A stretch of DNA of 64,000 bases from Neobacillus sp. FSL H8-0543. GTDB taxonomy: Bacteria; Bacillota; Bacilli; Bacillales; Cytobacillaceae. This document shows, in pieces, positions 1-8,323 of this stretch. Position 1 is the first letter of the stretch. Each line of letters begins with the position of its first letter. The translations under genes were made by a program, and so were the position numbers. The DNA lies in NCBI RefSeq assembly GCF_038592905.1, contig NZ_CP151943.1:4476501-4540500 (forward strand), given 5' to 3'. Under the pieces are notes generated by a model that saw nothing but the letters and a program-made list of their open reading frames with translations, did no database searches and had not been told where the DNA came from.

Positions 1-1
1 A

Positions 2-550
2 GCAAGTGTAGAAGACATTGGCGTGGTTAAACAAATTGGTGTTCCACCAAGGCTAGTCCTTGGTGCACTTGATCCAAGTTTAGTAGAAAAAGTAACTCAT
101 ATTTCAACCCTATTTAATAACTCAAACATTGTAACCTTCCCATCTAGTAATATACTTGTGATTAAATGGAAAAAATTGCTCTGGAATGTCACATTTAATC
201 CCCTAACTGCAATTATTGAATCGAATATCGGGACGATTTTTGATGATGATGCTTTAAAACCTATAGCTATTCGAATCTGTAAAGAGGCTATGGCCGTTGC
301 CAGAAAATTAGGGTTTGAGATTGAAGAAAATTTTCACGAAACGATTATCAAACAGGGACAGTTTGCGAGAAATCATCAAACCTCCATGCTTCAGGATAAG
401 CTGAACGGAAAAGCCATGGAGCTTGAATCAATCTGCGGATATATTGTGAAAGCAGGAAAACAAGTAAATGTCGATACACCAGTCCTTGAAACCATTTACC
501 ATTTATTAATCTATCAGGACAAAAAAAGAACCCAAGGTGTTGAGCGATGA
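2..550 (+). CDS. 2-dehydropantoate 2-reductase family protein (PanE/ApbA), C-terminal part
   Basis: The frame is open through the left edge, so only the C-terminal part (about 183 residues) is visible. The family reduces 2-dehydropantoate to pantoate with NADPH in the cytoplasm for CoA synthesis, but many Bacillaceae carry extra copies of unknown substrate. Seen here: the substrate-binding helical domain with the family lysine and asparagine in IKWKKLLWNVTFNPLTAI and the later run of conserved residues around NHQTSMLQD. The NADPH-binding half lies outside the window. The stop codon overlaps an ATG (ATGA) of a short frame preceded by AAGGTG. I am fairly sure of the family but not of the substrate. 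Confidence 0.8.
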   Translation, partial: ASVEDIGVVKQIGVPPRLVLGALDPSLVEKVTHISTLFNNSNIVTFPSSNILVIKWKKLLWNVTFNPLTAIIESNIGTIFDDDALKPIAIRICKEAMAVARKLGFEIEENFHETIIKQGQFARNHQTSMLQDKLNGKAMELESICGYIVKAGKQVNVDTPVLETIYHLLIYQDKKRTQGVER

Positions 551-669
551 ACTTTGAATTCGATAAAGACATGCCTCACAATTGGACCTTGAGTACAGCT
601 AAAACGATTCATTATTTAGGCTCTTTTCTCAAACTTTGTTGCTTTATAGATCGGAATAATTGTATTTAA
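547..669 (+). pseudogene. possible 5' remnant of a gene cut by the MITE-like element
   Basis: A 40-codon frame starts with an ATG that overlaps the stop of the panE-like gene and has AAGGTG eight bases upstream, the usual sign of translational coupling. Its first 24 codons (beginning MNFEFDKDMPHNW) look like normal coding sequence. The rest runs into the inverted-repeat element that begins at 619 and ends at a stop inside it. I read this as the start of a gene whose remainder was lost when the element inserted. It may instead be a chance short frame; I do not recognise the peptide. Confidence 0.3.
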
Positions 670-799
670 AGCTATTTTCATTTTATAAAGCTAATTTCTT
701 TAGAGAAAAGAGCTGCAAACTATAATTGAAGTGCCAAATAGCTATTTAAACGTAAAAACCGGCTTTTGGGTTTTTACAACAATCTTTACGAAAAGAGCC
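619..799. mobile_element. MITE-like element with imperfect terminal inverted repeats
   Basis: About 181 bp begins GGCTCTTTTC and ends GAAAAGAGCC. Aligning the first 24 bases with the reverse complement of the last 24 gives 19 matches. A further copy of the end motif (GAGAAAAGAGC, 703-713) sits inside and pairs perfectly with 620-630. The element is AT-rich and non-coding. An exact target duplication is not clear; the flanks read ATTATTTA and ATTATACA. The right end lies about 12 bp before the thiolase ribosome binding site, so any promoter for that gene lies in or across the element. Confidence 0.55.
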
Positions 800-824
800 A
801 TTATACATTAAGGGGAAGATGCTT

Positions 825-2006
825 GTGAGCGATATTGTCATATTAAGTGCTGTACGGACACCAGTGGGGAGATATGGTGGGGCCTTAAAGGGTTTTAATT
901 CAGGGCAGCTTGCGGAATTAGTGATTAAGGAAGCGATCAAAAGGGCTGGGATTACAGCTGGTCAAGTAGATGAAGTGATTTTAGGGGAAGTCAGACAATC
1001 CACACAATCATCCAATGTTGCTCGTGTGGCGGCATTAATGGCAGGTGTACCTGAGACAGCACCTGCGTTCACTGTCAACAGACTGTGCGCATCAGGGTTG
1101 CAAGCTGTTGCCTCTGGAGCCCAGCAAATTATTAGCAGGCAGTCAAATATAGTCGTTGCCGGGGGAACAGAAAGCATGAGCAATGCCCCTATATATTTAC
1201 GAAACTCACGTTTTGGCGGGGATAATCTGAAGCTTGTCGATTCCAACACTGAAGTTGGGCAGCAGCCGCAAGGGGGTTATGGAAGTCAGCTCGGTATGGG
1301 GATCACGGCCGAAAATGTTGCTGAAAGGTATGGGATTTCACGTGAAGATCAAGATATTTTTGCCCTGGAAAGTCAGCGTTGTGCTGCTAGGGCAATTGAA
1401 AATAAACGCTTTGCTGATGAAATTGTCCCGATTGAAGTAAAAGAGAAACGGAGTTCATTTCTTTTTACAGAAGATGAACATCCAAGACCCGAAACAACGA
1501 TCGCTGGCCTATCTAAACTTCGCCCCGTTTTTAAAGATAACGGCACCGTAACAGCCGGAAATGCCTGTGGACGAAATGATGGAGCGGCTGCTATCGTGTT
1601 AACTTCTGCTAGCCATGCTAATGAATTAGGAATAAGACCGATGGCGAGAATCGTGGATTGGGCAGCAGTTGGAGTATCACCAGAAGTGATGGGGATCGGT
1701 CCTGTTCCTGCGGTGAAAAAGTTACTTGAGCGAACAGATCTTACACTCGATGACATTGATTTATTTGAATTAAATGAAGCGTTTGCTTCGCAGGCACTTG
1801 CGGTAATTCGTGAATTAAATCTAGATAGTGAAAAGGTTAATGTCAACGGGGGTGCCATCGCACTTGGACATCCCCTGGGAGCAACAGGGGCAAAAATCTT
1901 AACAACATTAATCTATGAACTAGCCCGGCGACAGAAAACAAGGGGGATTGCCACCCTTTGTGTTGGTGGAGGCCAGGGAATGGCCATAATGGTTGAGAGA
2001 ATATAA
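825..2006 (+). CDS. acetyl-CoA C-acetyltransferase (thiolase)
   Basis: Thiolase of the type that makes or cleaves acetoacetyl-CoA or 3-ketoacyl-CoA in the cytoplasm, the last step of beta-oxidation. The acylated cysteine lies in [11 protein letters not shown] (about residue 88), followed by NEAFASQ, the histidine motif [15 protein letters not shown] and the C-terminal cysteine in CVGGGQG. The length of 393 residues is normal. I prefer the GTG start because AGGGGA lies eight bases upstream; an ATG six bases earlier is only two bases from the same site. The gene is followed by its own terminator and sits just downstream of a MITE-like element. It is a paralogue of the thiolase at 8324, so the region has two. 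Confidence 0.93.
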   Translation: MSDIVILSAVRTPVGRYGGALKGFNSGQLAELVIKEAIKRAGITAGQVDEVILGEVRQSTQSSNVARVAALMAGVPETAPAFTVNRLCASGLQAVASGAQQIISRQSNIVVAGGTESMSNAPIYLRNSRFGGDNLKLVDSNTEVGQQPQGGYGSQLGMGITAENVAERYGISREDQDIFALESQRCAARAIENKRFADEIVPIEVKEKRSSFLFTEDEHPRPETTIAGLSKLRPVFKDNGTVTAGNACGRNDGAAAIVLTSASHANELGIRPMARIVDWAAVGVSPEVMGIGPVPAVKKLLERTDLTLDDIDLFELNEAFASQALAVIRELNLDSEKVNVNGGAIALGHPLGATGAKILTTLIYELARRQKTRGIATLCVGGGQGMAIMVERI

Positions 2007-2080
2007 GGTTTTTGAAAGAAAAATAAATTTTGTCGTTTGTGACAGGCGTGTGACAAACAAACTTACTAGTACATATAGAC

Positions 2081-2128
2081 AAAAGGGACAATGAGTCGGC
2101 ATTTTACGACGAGTTATCCCTTTTTTTG
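2081..2128 (+). terminator. rho-independent terminator of the thiolase gene
   Basis: AAAAGGGA pairs with TCCCTTTT, followed by an interrupted inner stem closed by GTCG/CGAC, and the 3' arm runs into seven T. It lies about 75 bases after the thiolase stop. Confidence 0.8.
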
Positions 2129-2405
2129 CTGTCTAAATATGCAAGGAATAAGAAAGTGAGTTAATATTAAATTATTTTAAAATAATTTTAAAGTCGAAAA
2201 AACGACATAATTCTTGTTTTGACAGTCTTTGTTATAGAACCAAATAAAAATAGTGTCGATGAAAATAAAGTGAATAAACACGTAGTTTTGGATATTATTG
2301 TTTTGTAGTTTCATACTTTCTAGTTAGTAAGGTTGAACACGTTTCGACAGTGTTAAAGTATTAAAGAGAATAATAATCAAAATTAAATCGAAAGGAGGAC
2401 AAAAA
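2129..2405. other. long leader ahead of the first Liv transporter
   Basis: No gene is seen. The stretch is strongly AT-rich, with a short GTCG-A6-CGAC inverted repeat near 2193 and a TTGACA at 2219-2224 without a convincing -10 at normal spacing. The one clear signal is the palindrome annotated at 2312. It ends with the strong ribosome binding site AAAGGAGG of livH. Confidence 0.5.
2312..2331. promoter_or_regulatory. candidate operator, site 1
   Basis: The 20-mer CATACTTTCTAGTTAGTAAG matches the site at 7315 in 16 of 20 positions. Its core differs in two of 16 bases from the symmetric sequence TACTAACTAGTTAGTA. It lies 75 bp before the livH start. TetR-type repressors bind such palindromes, and a TetR gene lies at 9505; the link is inference. 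Confidence 0.5.
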
Positions 2406-3269
2406 GTGGAGATATTGGTTCAGCAGTTATTTAATGGATTGACTGTTGGGAGCGTTTACAGTCTGGTGGCATTGGGATTAACTCTTGTTTATGGGATTTT
2501 GCACATTCCGAATTTTGCTCATGGGGCTCTCTATATGATTGGCGGATATATTACCTTAACCATGATGACGAAAGCGGGGATCCATTATTGGCTGGCAATT
2601 GTCGTCTCAATCCTAGTCGTAGGATTGCTGGGCATTTTAATGGAGAGGCTTGTGTTTCACCCGTTAAAGGGTGCGCCTCCCATTCACGATAAGATTGCCG
2701 CAATCGGTATTATGTTATTTCTTGAAGCGTTTGCTCAGTATGTATGGGGGGCAGAGTATCACACAATGCCAAGTCCTTATGGACAGGTGGTTGAGGTATT
2801 TGGCTTAACCTTTACGGTACAAAGAATTCTAATTATTAGCGGAGCAATCGTAGTTATGATATTATTAAACCTTTTTCTGAAAAAGACCTATATTGGAGCC
2901 ACTATTATTGCTATGTCTCAAAACCGTGAGGGGGCAAATTTGGTGGGGATTAATACGAATAAAGTAGCCATGCTTACTTTTTTCATCTCAGGTGGTCTGG
3001 CCACTATTGCAGCGTCATTATCAGCACCTATTAATCTCGTTTTTCCGGGAATGGGTAACCTGGTAATCCTTAAAGCGTTCGTTATCATCATTTTAGGCGG
3101 GATGGGGAGTGTTCCGGGAGCGATTCTTGGTGGTTATATTTTAGGATTTACAGAGAGTTTGGGTGCAACATATATTTCGAATGATTATAAGGATATTATT
3201 GCTTTTGTCTTGTTAGTTATCATTCTTTCCGTAAAACCAACAGGTTTATTTGTAAAGGGGGGGCGTTAA
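2406..3269 (+). CDS. livH: Liv-type ABC transporter, permease LivH (copy 1)
   Basis: First membrane subunit of a branched-chain amino acid type (HAAT family) ABC importer. The 287-residue protein has about eight hydrophobic segments, the LivH start pattern QQLFNGLTVGSVYSLVALGL and the loop AMSQNREGANLVGIN that contacts the ATPases. The start is GTG with AAAGGAGG seven bases upstream. The stop overlaps the ATG of livM (TAATG), so the operon livH-M-G-F-binding protein is tightly coupled. It is very similar to the copy at 11896. HAAT systems also carry aromatic and short organic acids, and the neighbouring acyl-CoA genes suggest that here; the ligand is not known. Confidence 0.92.
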   Translation: MEILVQQLFNGLTVGSVYSLVALGLTLVYGILHIPNFAHGALYMIGGYITLTMMTKAGIHYWLAIVVSILVVGLLGILMERLVFHPLKGAPPIHDKIAAIGIMLFLEAFAQYVWGAEYHTMPSPYGQVVEVFGLTFTVQRILIISGAIVVMILLNLFLKKTYIGATIIAMSQNREGANLVGINTNKVAMLTFFISGGLATIAASLSAPINLVFPGMGNLVILKAFVIIILGGMGSVPGAILGGYILGFTESLGATYISNDYKDIIAFVLLVIILSVKPTGLFVKGGR

Positions 3270-4309
3270 TGGCAACATTACTAAAATCAAAATACCTGAT
3301 TCCTTTGCTGATTGCCTTTGCGATACTCTTTCCCGTTATTTCTCAAAATGATTATTACATACATGTTATGACACTCTCATTTATTTGGATGATCGGGGTG
3401 TATGGCTTAAATTTATTGGCAGGTTATGCCGGATACCTATCCTTGGCACATGCAGGTTTTTTTGCAATCGGAGCATATTCACTCGGGCTTTTAACGACAA
3501 AAGCACAGGTGAATTTCTGGCTTGCTTTATTACTATCGTTGTTTATTACCTGTGTAATTGGCACTTTAATTGGTCTCGTTGCATTAAGAACAAAGGATGC
3601 CTTCTTTGCAATTTATACATTATGTGTCGGATACATAATTTACTTAGTGATTGATAAGTGGGAGAGCTTAACGGAAGGTGTTCGCGGCTTAATAGGAATA
3701 CCCGCACCGTCAAATATTGGGCCCCTATCGTTTGAAAAACCGGAATCACACTATTATCTTGTTTTGTTCTTCCTGTTATTTGTTATTTTAATGATGTACA
3801 GAATTGTGCATTCCCTCACAGGCAGAACTTATATTGCCATTCGAAACAGTGAAGATTTGGCGTTAACGATTGGAATCTCAACAATGAAAAATAAACTAAC
3901 GGTCTTTGTACTATCCACCTTTTTTGCTGGTTTATCCGGTGCCTTATATGCTTCATTTATTCGGTTTATTGGACCTGATATTGGCTATATCTCGATTACC
4001 TTTGACTTATTAACCTTCTTATTAGTGGGTGGTATTGGTACACTATCCGGTCCAATTGTTGGAACCTTAATCATTGTTTGGCTTTCACAACAGCTGCAAT
4101 TTTTACAGGATTATCGAATGATGATTTTTGGTCCTGTTCTAACCTTGCTGATTATTTTCTACCCCGGAGGGTTAGTAGGTGGAGCCATTGAGTGGAAGAT
4201 GAAAATCAAAGCAAGGAAAGCCAACACTGCTAGCCGGCATTTAAGGAAAAATGAACTAGAAAAGGGGAGTAATACTGCTGCTATGAAAAAACAGGTGAAG
4301 GAGGGTTAG
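3269..4309 (+). CDS. livM: Liv-type ABC transporter, permease LivM (copy 1)
   Basis: Second membrane subunit, partner of LivH in the importer. The 346-residue protein has about ten hydrophobic segments, the LivM pattern GYAGYLSLAHAGFFAIGAY and the ATPase-contact loop AIRNSEDLALTIGI. Its charged C-terminal tail (from about residue 305) is lysine-rich and longer than in copy 2. The start ATG overlaps the livH stop, and livG begins three bases after its stop, so the four genes are probably translated together. Confidence 0.92.
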   Translation: MATLLKSKYLIPLLIAFAILFPVISQNDYYIHVMTLSFIWMIGVYGLNLLAGYAGYLSLAHAGFFAIGAYSLGLLTTKAQVNFWLALLLSLFITCVIGTLIGLVALRTKDAFFAIYTLCVGYIIYLVIDKWESLTEGVRGLIGIPAPSNIGPLSFEKPESHYYLVLFFLLFVILMMYRIVHSLTGRTYIAIRNSEDLALTIGISTMKNKLTVFVLSTFFAGLSGALYASFIRFIGPDIGYISITFDLLTFLLVGGIGTLSGPIVGTLIIVWLSQQLQFLQDYRMMIFGPVLTLLIIFYPGGLVGGAIEWKMKIKARKANTASRHLRKNELEKGSNTAAMKKQVKEG

Positions 4310-4312
4310 CAA

Positions 4313-5098
4313 ATGTTCCTGGAAACGAAGACCTTAACAAAGCAATTCGGAGGAAATATAGCCGTAAACAAAGTTGACTTTTCCATCGAAAAGGGAAAGA
4401 TTAACGCGATTATTGGACCGAACGGTGCAGGGAAATCAACATTTTTTAATTTGATTAGCGGGTTTCATCCTCCAAGTTCAGGCCAAGTTATTTTTAAAGG
4501 GTGCGATATTACCAGGCTTCCTGCAAACAAAATAGCGGGATTGGGAATAGGTCGTACTTTTCAAACGACAAATTTGTTTGAACAATCAACTGTGCTTGAT
4601 AACGTCATAATCGGACATCGCTTACGGACAAAATCCAATCTCATTGATGCAATCTTGAGAACCAAGCGATTAATAAAAGAGGAAAAACAATGCCTTGAAA
4701 AGGCGCTTGAGGTATTAGACTTCGTCGGATTAACCAGCGTTGCCTATAAAACAGTAGCAGGAGTATCACAAGAGGAGAAAAAAAGAGTCGCTTTTGCACT
4801 TGCCCTTGCGACAAACCCAGAAATTATTTTTCTTGATGAACCGGCAGCCGGAGTTAACCCAGATGAAACGGAAGGGTTAGCGCTGCTAATGAGAAAAATG
4901 ATTGCCAGGGGTATAACAGTGTGTTTGATTGAGCATAAAATGCAAATGATTATGAAGATAGCTGATAAGATCATGGTTCTTAATTATGGTGAAAAAATCG
5001 CTGAGGGTACACCCTATGAAATTAGAAATAATGAAACTGTTATCAAGGCCTATTTAGGAGGGAACTCACTTGTTAAATCTTCGGAATGTCTCAATTAA
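4313..5098 (+). CDS. livG: Liv-type ABC transporter, ATPase LivG (copy 1)
   Basis: One of two cytoplasmic ATPases that power the importer. Walker A GPNGAGKST is at about residues 35-43 and Walker B IIFLDEP at about 171-177. The ABC signature, normally LSGGQ, reads AGVSQEEKK here (about 149-157). The copy 2 protein has GSLTQEEKK at the same place, so this is conserved divergence and not a sequencing fault. The C-terminus has the LivG pattern GEKIAEGTPYEIRNNETVI. The last 29 bases overlap livF. Confidence 0.9.
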   Translation: MFLETKTLTKQFGGNIAVNKVDFSIEKGKINAIIGPNGAGKSTFFNLISGFHPPSSGQVIFKGCDITRLPANKIAGLGIGRTFQTTNLFEQSTVLDNVIIGHRLRTKSNLIDAILRTKRLIKEEKQCLEKALEVLDFVGLTSVAYKTVAGVSQEEKKRVAFALALATNPEIIFLDEPAAGVNPDETEGLALLMRKMIARGITVCLIEHKMQMIMKIADKIMVLNYGEKIAEGTPYEIRNNETVIKAYLGGNSLVKSSECLN

Positions 5099-5777
5099 AT
5101 ATGGAAGCTTAACGGCGATTCACGATGTATCAATTATCGTTAATGAAGGAGATATTGTTGTGTTATTAGGTGCCAATGGTGCCGGAAAGAGCACAACCTT
5201 CCGTGCGATTAGCGGGTTAAATAAGCCCTTTGGCGGCGATATTCTCTTTGAAGGGAAATCAATTGAGAAAATATCTCCTGACCAAATTGTTCAATTAGGA
5301 ATTGTCCAATGCGCTGAAGGTCGGAAATTATTTTCTGATATGACGGTATATGAAAATTTAATGATGGGGGGGTATGTCCATAGAAAGAAGAAGGTACAAA
5401 TTAAACAATCTCTTAAACATGTTTATGAATTGTTTCCTATTTTGTATGAAAAAAGAAATGATCCTGCAGGGTCATTAAGTGGCGGTCAACAGCAAATGCT
5501 GGCAATTGGAAGAGCTTTTATGTCAAAACCAAAGTTAATGATGCTTGATGAACCGTCCGTAGGTCTGGCACCACTAATTGTCGAAAGAATGTTTGAAGTG
5601 ATCCAACAGATTAATAAAGAAGGAACAACGATTCTTTTAGCAGAGCAAAATGCAAATGCTGCACTAAAAATTGCTGATAAAGGCTATGTGTTTGAAAACG
5701 GCTCAATCGTTTTAGAAGGTACATCCCAAGAGCTATTTTCGAATGATCGGGTGAGAAAAGCCTATATTGGTGCGTAA
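5070..5777 (+). CDS. livF: Liv-type ABC transporter, ATPase LivF (copy 1)
   Basis: Second ATPase of the importer, 235 residues. It has Walker A GANGAGKST, a canonical signature LSGGQQQML and Walker B LMMLDEPS. A normal LivF signature beside a divergent LivG signature means the two composite ATP sites are unequal. The start is TTG with TAGGAGGG seven bases upstream, inside the end of livG, which favours coupled translation. The substrate-binding lipoprotein gene follows after 72 bases. Confidence 0.91.
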   Translation: MLNLRNVSIKYGSLTAIHDVSIIVNEGDIVVLLGANGAGKSTTFRAISGLNKPFGGDILFEGKSIEKISPDQIVQLGIVQCAEGRKLFSDMTVYENLMMGGYVHRKKKVQIKQSLKHVYELFPILYEKRNDPAGSLSGGQQQMLAIGRAFMSKPKLMMLDEPSVGLAPLIVERMFEVIQQINKEGTTILLAEQNANAALKIADKGYVFENGSIVLEGTSQELFSNDRVRKAYIGA

Positions 5778-5849
5778 ACTTTTGTGGAGGTGATGAAGGA
5801 AATACATAAGAGTTGTTTGTAAAAATAATAACTATTTGGGGGAAGAACG

Positions 5850-7073
5850 ATGAAAATAGGCAATGTATTTCTATTGGGTATTTTTCTTGCAATCTTGTTT
5901 AGCTTAGCAGCGTGCGGAGGGGCAGAAGAGACGACAACGGATTCGAATAAGAATACAAATGAAGAAAAAGTAACAGAAAATACGGGCACAGAAGAAGCAG
6001 GTACTGTAGATATTGGCTTCAGTGGTCCACTTAGCGGACCAGCTGCATTCTATGGAGAGCGTACCTTAAATGGTGTCCAAATGGCAGCAGATGAAATCAA
6101 TGAAGCAGGCGGTTTCGAAGTTGATGGAAAAATATATAAATTAAATATTGTTTCACTTGATGATAAATATCTGCCGAATGAAACAGGTGCAAATGCCAAG
6201 AGACTGATTCAGCAGAACAAAACACCGATAATATTCACTCCTCATAGCGGTGGTGCATTAGCCATGCAAGTTTTTAATCAACAAGAAAAATTCTTAATTG
6301 CTGCTTATACGAGTGAACCAAAGGTTACTGAAACCAGTAATAAGCTGTCAGTAAGAATTGCACCTGGATATGACGGATATATTAAGCCTTTCTCAGATTA
6401 TACGATGGACCGTTTTGGAAAGAAAATTGCCTTCCTTCCAACCGCTACTCAATATGGTAAAGACTGGTCAGCTTCTCTTAAAACTTATTGGGAAAAACAA
6501 GGCGGTAAGGTAGTCTACGATTCTTCGATTGATTTTACGAAAGAAACGGATTTCTTTACTGTTGTAACCAATGCATTAAAGGACAAACCGGATGTTTTAT
6601 TTATCGGTGGTGCTTCAGAACCCACGGCTAAAGTAGCGAAGCAGGCAAGAGAGCTTGGATTTAAGGGCGGCTTTATTATCATGGACCAAGCCAAACTTGA
6701 AGAAATGCAAGCAGTTACAGGATCATACGATGTTCTTGAAGGTGCTATTGGTGTAATGCCATTAGCAAAATTAGACTTTCCGGGGATTCCGAATTTTTTA
6801 AAGAACTTTGAAGCGAAATATAAGGAAACACCTAGTTATGAAGCAGGGCTAAACTATATCGCCTTAAACGTATTTGTAGAAGCGATGAAGGCGGCAAAAT
6901 CTGTCGACAATCCAGAAAAAATTCGTGAGCATATCCAGGTTGGCTTAGACAATTTACCTGCAGAAGTAGAAATATTTGATTATCCGGAGATCACTGCGGA
7001 TGGCGCTTTCCTTGCAAATTTAGTCGTAGGAGCAGTTGAGGACGGAGAAATTGTTTCAATAAAAGTAGATTAA
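5850..7073 (+). CDS. Liv-type ABC transporter, substrate-binding lipoprotein (copy 1)
   Basis: Extracellular receptor of the first Liv-type system. A lipoprotein signal peptide ends in the lipobox LAAC with Cys22, then comes a threonine/glutamate-rich linker and a periplasmic-binding fold of the LivJ/LivK type (start pattern TVDIGFSGPLSGPAAFYGER). At 407 residues it has the usual length. The closest relative in the window is the receptor at 15331; the mature domains align throughout without gaps of note, so the two may bind related ligands. A good ribosome binding site (GGGGGAAG) precedes the ATG, and a terminator closes the operon. Confidence 0.9.
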   Translation: MKIGNVFLLGIFLAILFSLAACGGAEETTTDSNKNTNEEKVTENTGTEEAGTVDIGFSGPLSGPAAFYGERTLNGVQMAADEINEAGGFEVDGKIYKLNIVSLDDKYLPNETGANAKRLIQQNKTPIIFTPHSGGALAMQVFNQQEKFLIAAYTSEPKVTETSNKLSVRIAPGYDGYIKPFSDYTMDRFGKKIAFLPTATQYGKDWSASLKTYWEKQGGKVVYDSSIDFTKETDFFTVVTNALKDKPDVLFIGGASEPTAKVAKQARELGFKGGFIIMDQAKLEEMQAVTGSYDVLEGAIGVMPLAKLDFPGIPNFLKNFEAKYKETPSYEAGLNYIALNVFVEAMKAAKSVDNPEKIREHIQVGLDNLPAEVEIFDYPEITADGAFLANLVVGAVEDGEIVSIKVD

Positions 7074-7096
7074 TATAGAAATAACTAGAAATACTT

Positions 7097-7130
7097 GCTG
7101 CTTATTCTATCAGAATGAGCAGTTTTTTTC
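7097..7130 (+). terminator. terminator of the first liv operon
   Basis: CTGCTTATTCT pairs with AGAATGAGCAG over a three-base loop, followed by seven T and a C. Confidence 0.88.
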
Positions 7131-7274
7131 TTTTATATACCGCATTTACAGAGTGCATGGTGTTAATTTTTTAGTTTGGTAAAAGATAGGATATTTTTAA
7201 GGAAAATAACGTATCATGAGAATTATAAATATTATACTAAAATAAAATCAGAAATTTAACGAAAAAATTAGATG

Positions 7275-7301
7275 TTGAATATTCGGAAAATTTAATATAA
7301 T
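7275..7301 (+). promoter_or_regulatory. candidate sigma-A promoter of the SDR operon
   Basis: TTGAAT and TATAAT are 15 bases apart, a little short for sigma-A; the overlapping TAATAT would give 17. The candidate operator starts 13 bases after the -10, where a repressor would block transcription. The remaining leader to the SDR gene is about 180 bases with no gene that I can support. Confidence 0.45.
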
Positions 7302-7314
7302 ATAGCCTTAGCAA

Positions 7315-7334
7315 CATACCGACTAGTTAGTATG
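7315..7334. promoter_or_regulatory. candidate operator, site 2
   Basis: CATACCGACTAGTTAGTATG has arms CATAC/GTATG around a core ACTAGT and is self-complementary at 16 of 20 positions. It shares 16 of 20 bases with the site at 2312. Its place just after the -10 fits a repressor site. The TetR gene at 9505 in the same gene run is the obvious candidate; this is inference. Confidence 0.55.
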
Positions 7335-7514
7335 TGTGCAGAGGGAGACCTTGAGGCGCAGATTGAGAAAAACCGAAAAAATGTACAGGCTTTCATTAAG
7401 TGCCCAGCGATGTTATAAGGATGTAATTTCTCCTTCACAGGGGACATCGAAATTTTTTAGTAGCTGAATATAAAAATAGTTATCGAACCGTTAATGTATG
7501 GGAGGAATAAGAAA

Positions 7515-8288
7515 ATGCATATTACACAATTATTTGATTTAACTGGTAAAGTAGCGATTGTTACTGGTGGAGGAAGGGGACTGGGCCAGCAAATTGCCGA
7601 AGGCTTTGCTGAAGCTGGTGCCAATGTGGTCGTTTGTTCAAGGAAACTGGATGCCTGTGTTGAAGTTAGCGAGGGGCTAAAGAAACTCGGCGTTGATTCA
7701 CTGGCATTAAAATGTGATGTAACAAACCCTGATGATGTCAGTAATGTCGTAAAACAGACATTAGAGAAATTCGGTCGCATTGATATTCTAGTTAATAATA
7801 GTGGGGCTACCTGGGGAGCACTAGTTGAGGAAATGCCACTTGAGGCTTGGAAAAAGGTTGTAGACGTAAATGTTACTGGGACTTTTATCATGACACAAGC
7901 AGTTGGAAAGGTAATGCTCGAGCAGAAGTATGGAAAAATTATCAATATTGCTTCTGTTGCAGGGCTCAATGGAAGTAATCCAAAATATATGAACGCAATT
8001 GGTTACAATGCATCTAAAGGTGCGGTTGTTACTTTTACAAAAGATTTAGCCGTGAAATGGGGCCCGAGCGGGATTTATGTCAATGCAATTGCTCCTGGAT
8101 TTTTCCCGACAAAAATGTCGAAGGGTTTGCTTGAACAGGGCGGCAGTGAAATTCTAGAGGGTACTCCTTTGAGGAAATTCGGCTCTGATTCTGACCTTAA
8201 AGGGGTAGCACTATTTTTAGCAGCACCAGCTTCTGACTTTGTTACAGGGGATATAGTTGTTGTTGATGGCGGAGCCAATGCAATGTAG
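7515..8288 (+). CDS. short-chain dehydrogenase/reductase (SDR)
   Basis: NAD(P)-dependent oxidoreductase of the classical SDR family, 257 residues. It shows the cofactor motif TGGGRGLG (about residues 17-24), NNSG, the catalytic YNASKG and the NAIAPGFFPT segment. By context it is likely to oxidise a 3-hydroxyacyl-CoA or similar intermediate between the acyl-CoA dehydrogenase and thiolase steps; gluconate 5-dehydrogenase-like and 3-oxoacyl-carrier reductase activities cannot be excluded. The ATG chosen has GGGAGG nine bases upstream; the frame could extend seven codons further but without a binding site. It heads a run with a thiolase, TetR and acyl-CoA synthetase. Confidence 0.88.
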   Translation: MHITQLFDLTGKVAIVTGGGRGLGQQIAEGFAEAGANVVVCSRKLDACVEVSEGLKKLGVDSLALKCDVTNPDDVSNVVKQTLEKFGRIDILVNNSGATWGALVEEMPLEAWKKVVDVNVTGTFIMTQAVGKVMLEQKYGKIINIASVAGLNGSNPKYMNAIGYNASKGAVVTFTKDLAVKWGPSGIYVNAIAPGFFPTKMSKGLLEQGGSEILEGTPLRKFGSDSDLKGVALFLAAPASDFVTGDIVVVDGGANAM

Positions 8289-8323
8289 TTATATAAATTC
8301 GTAGATTTAGGGGTGAAGATAAA

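Noticed and set aside
2219..2224. TTGACA as -35 of the first liv operon
   Set aside because: No -10 box lies 16 to 18 bases downstream.
7370..7460. Short frame (about 38 codons) with AGAGGGAG upstream in the SDR leader
   Set aside because: No start codon is at normal spacing to support it beyond TTG, and the composition does not look coding.
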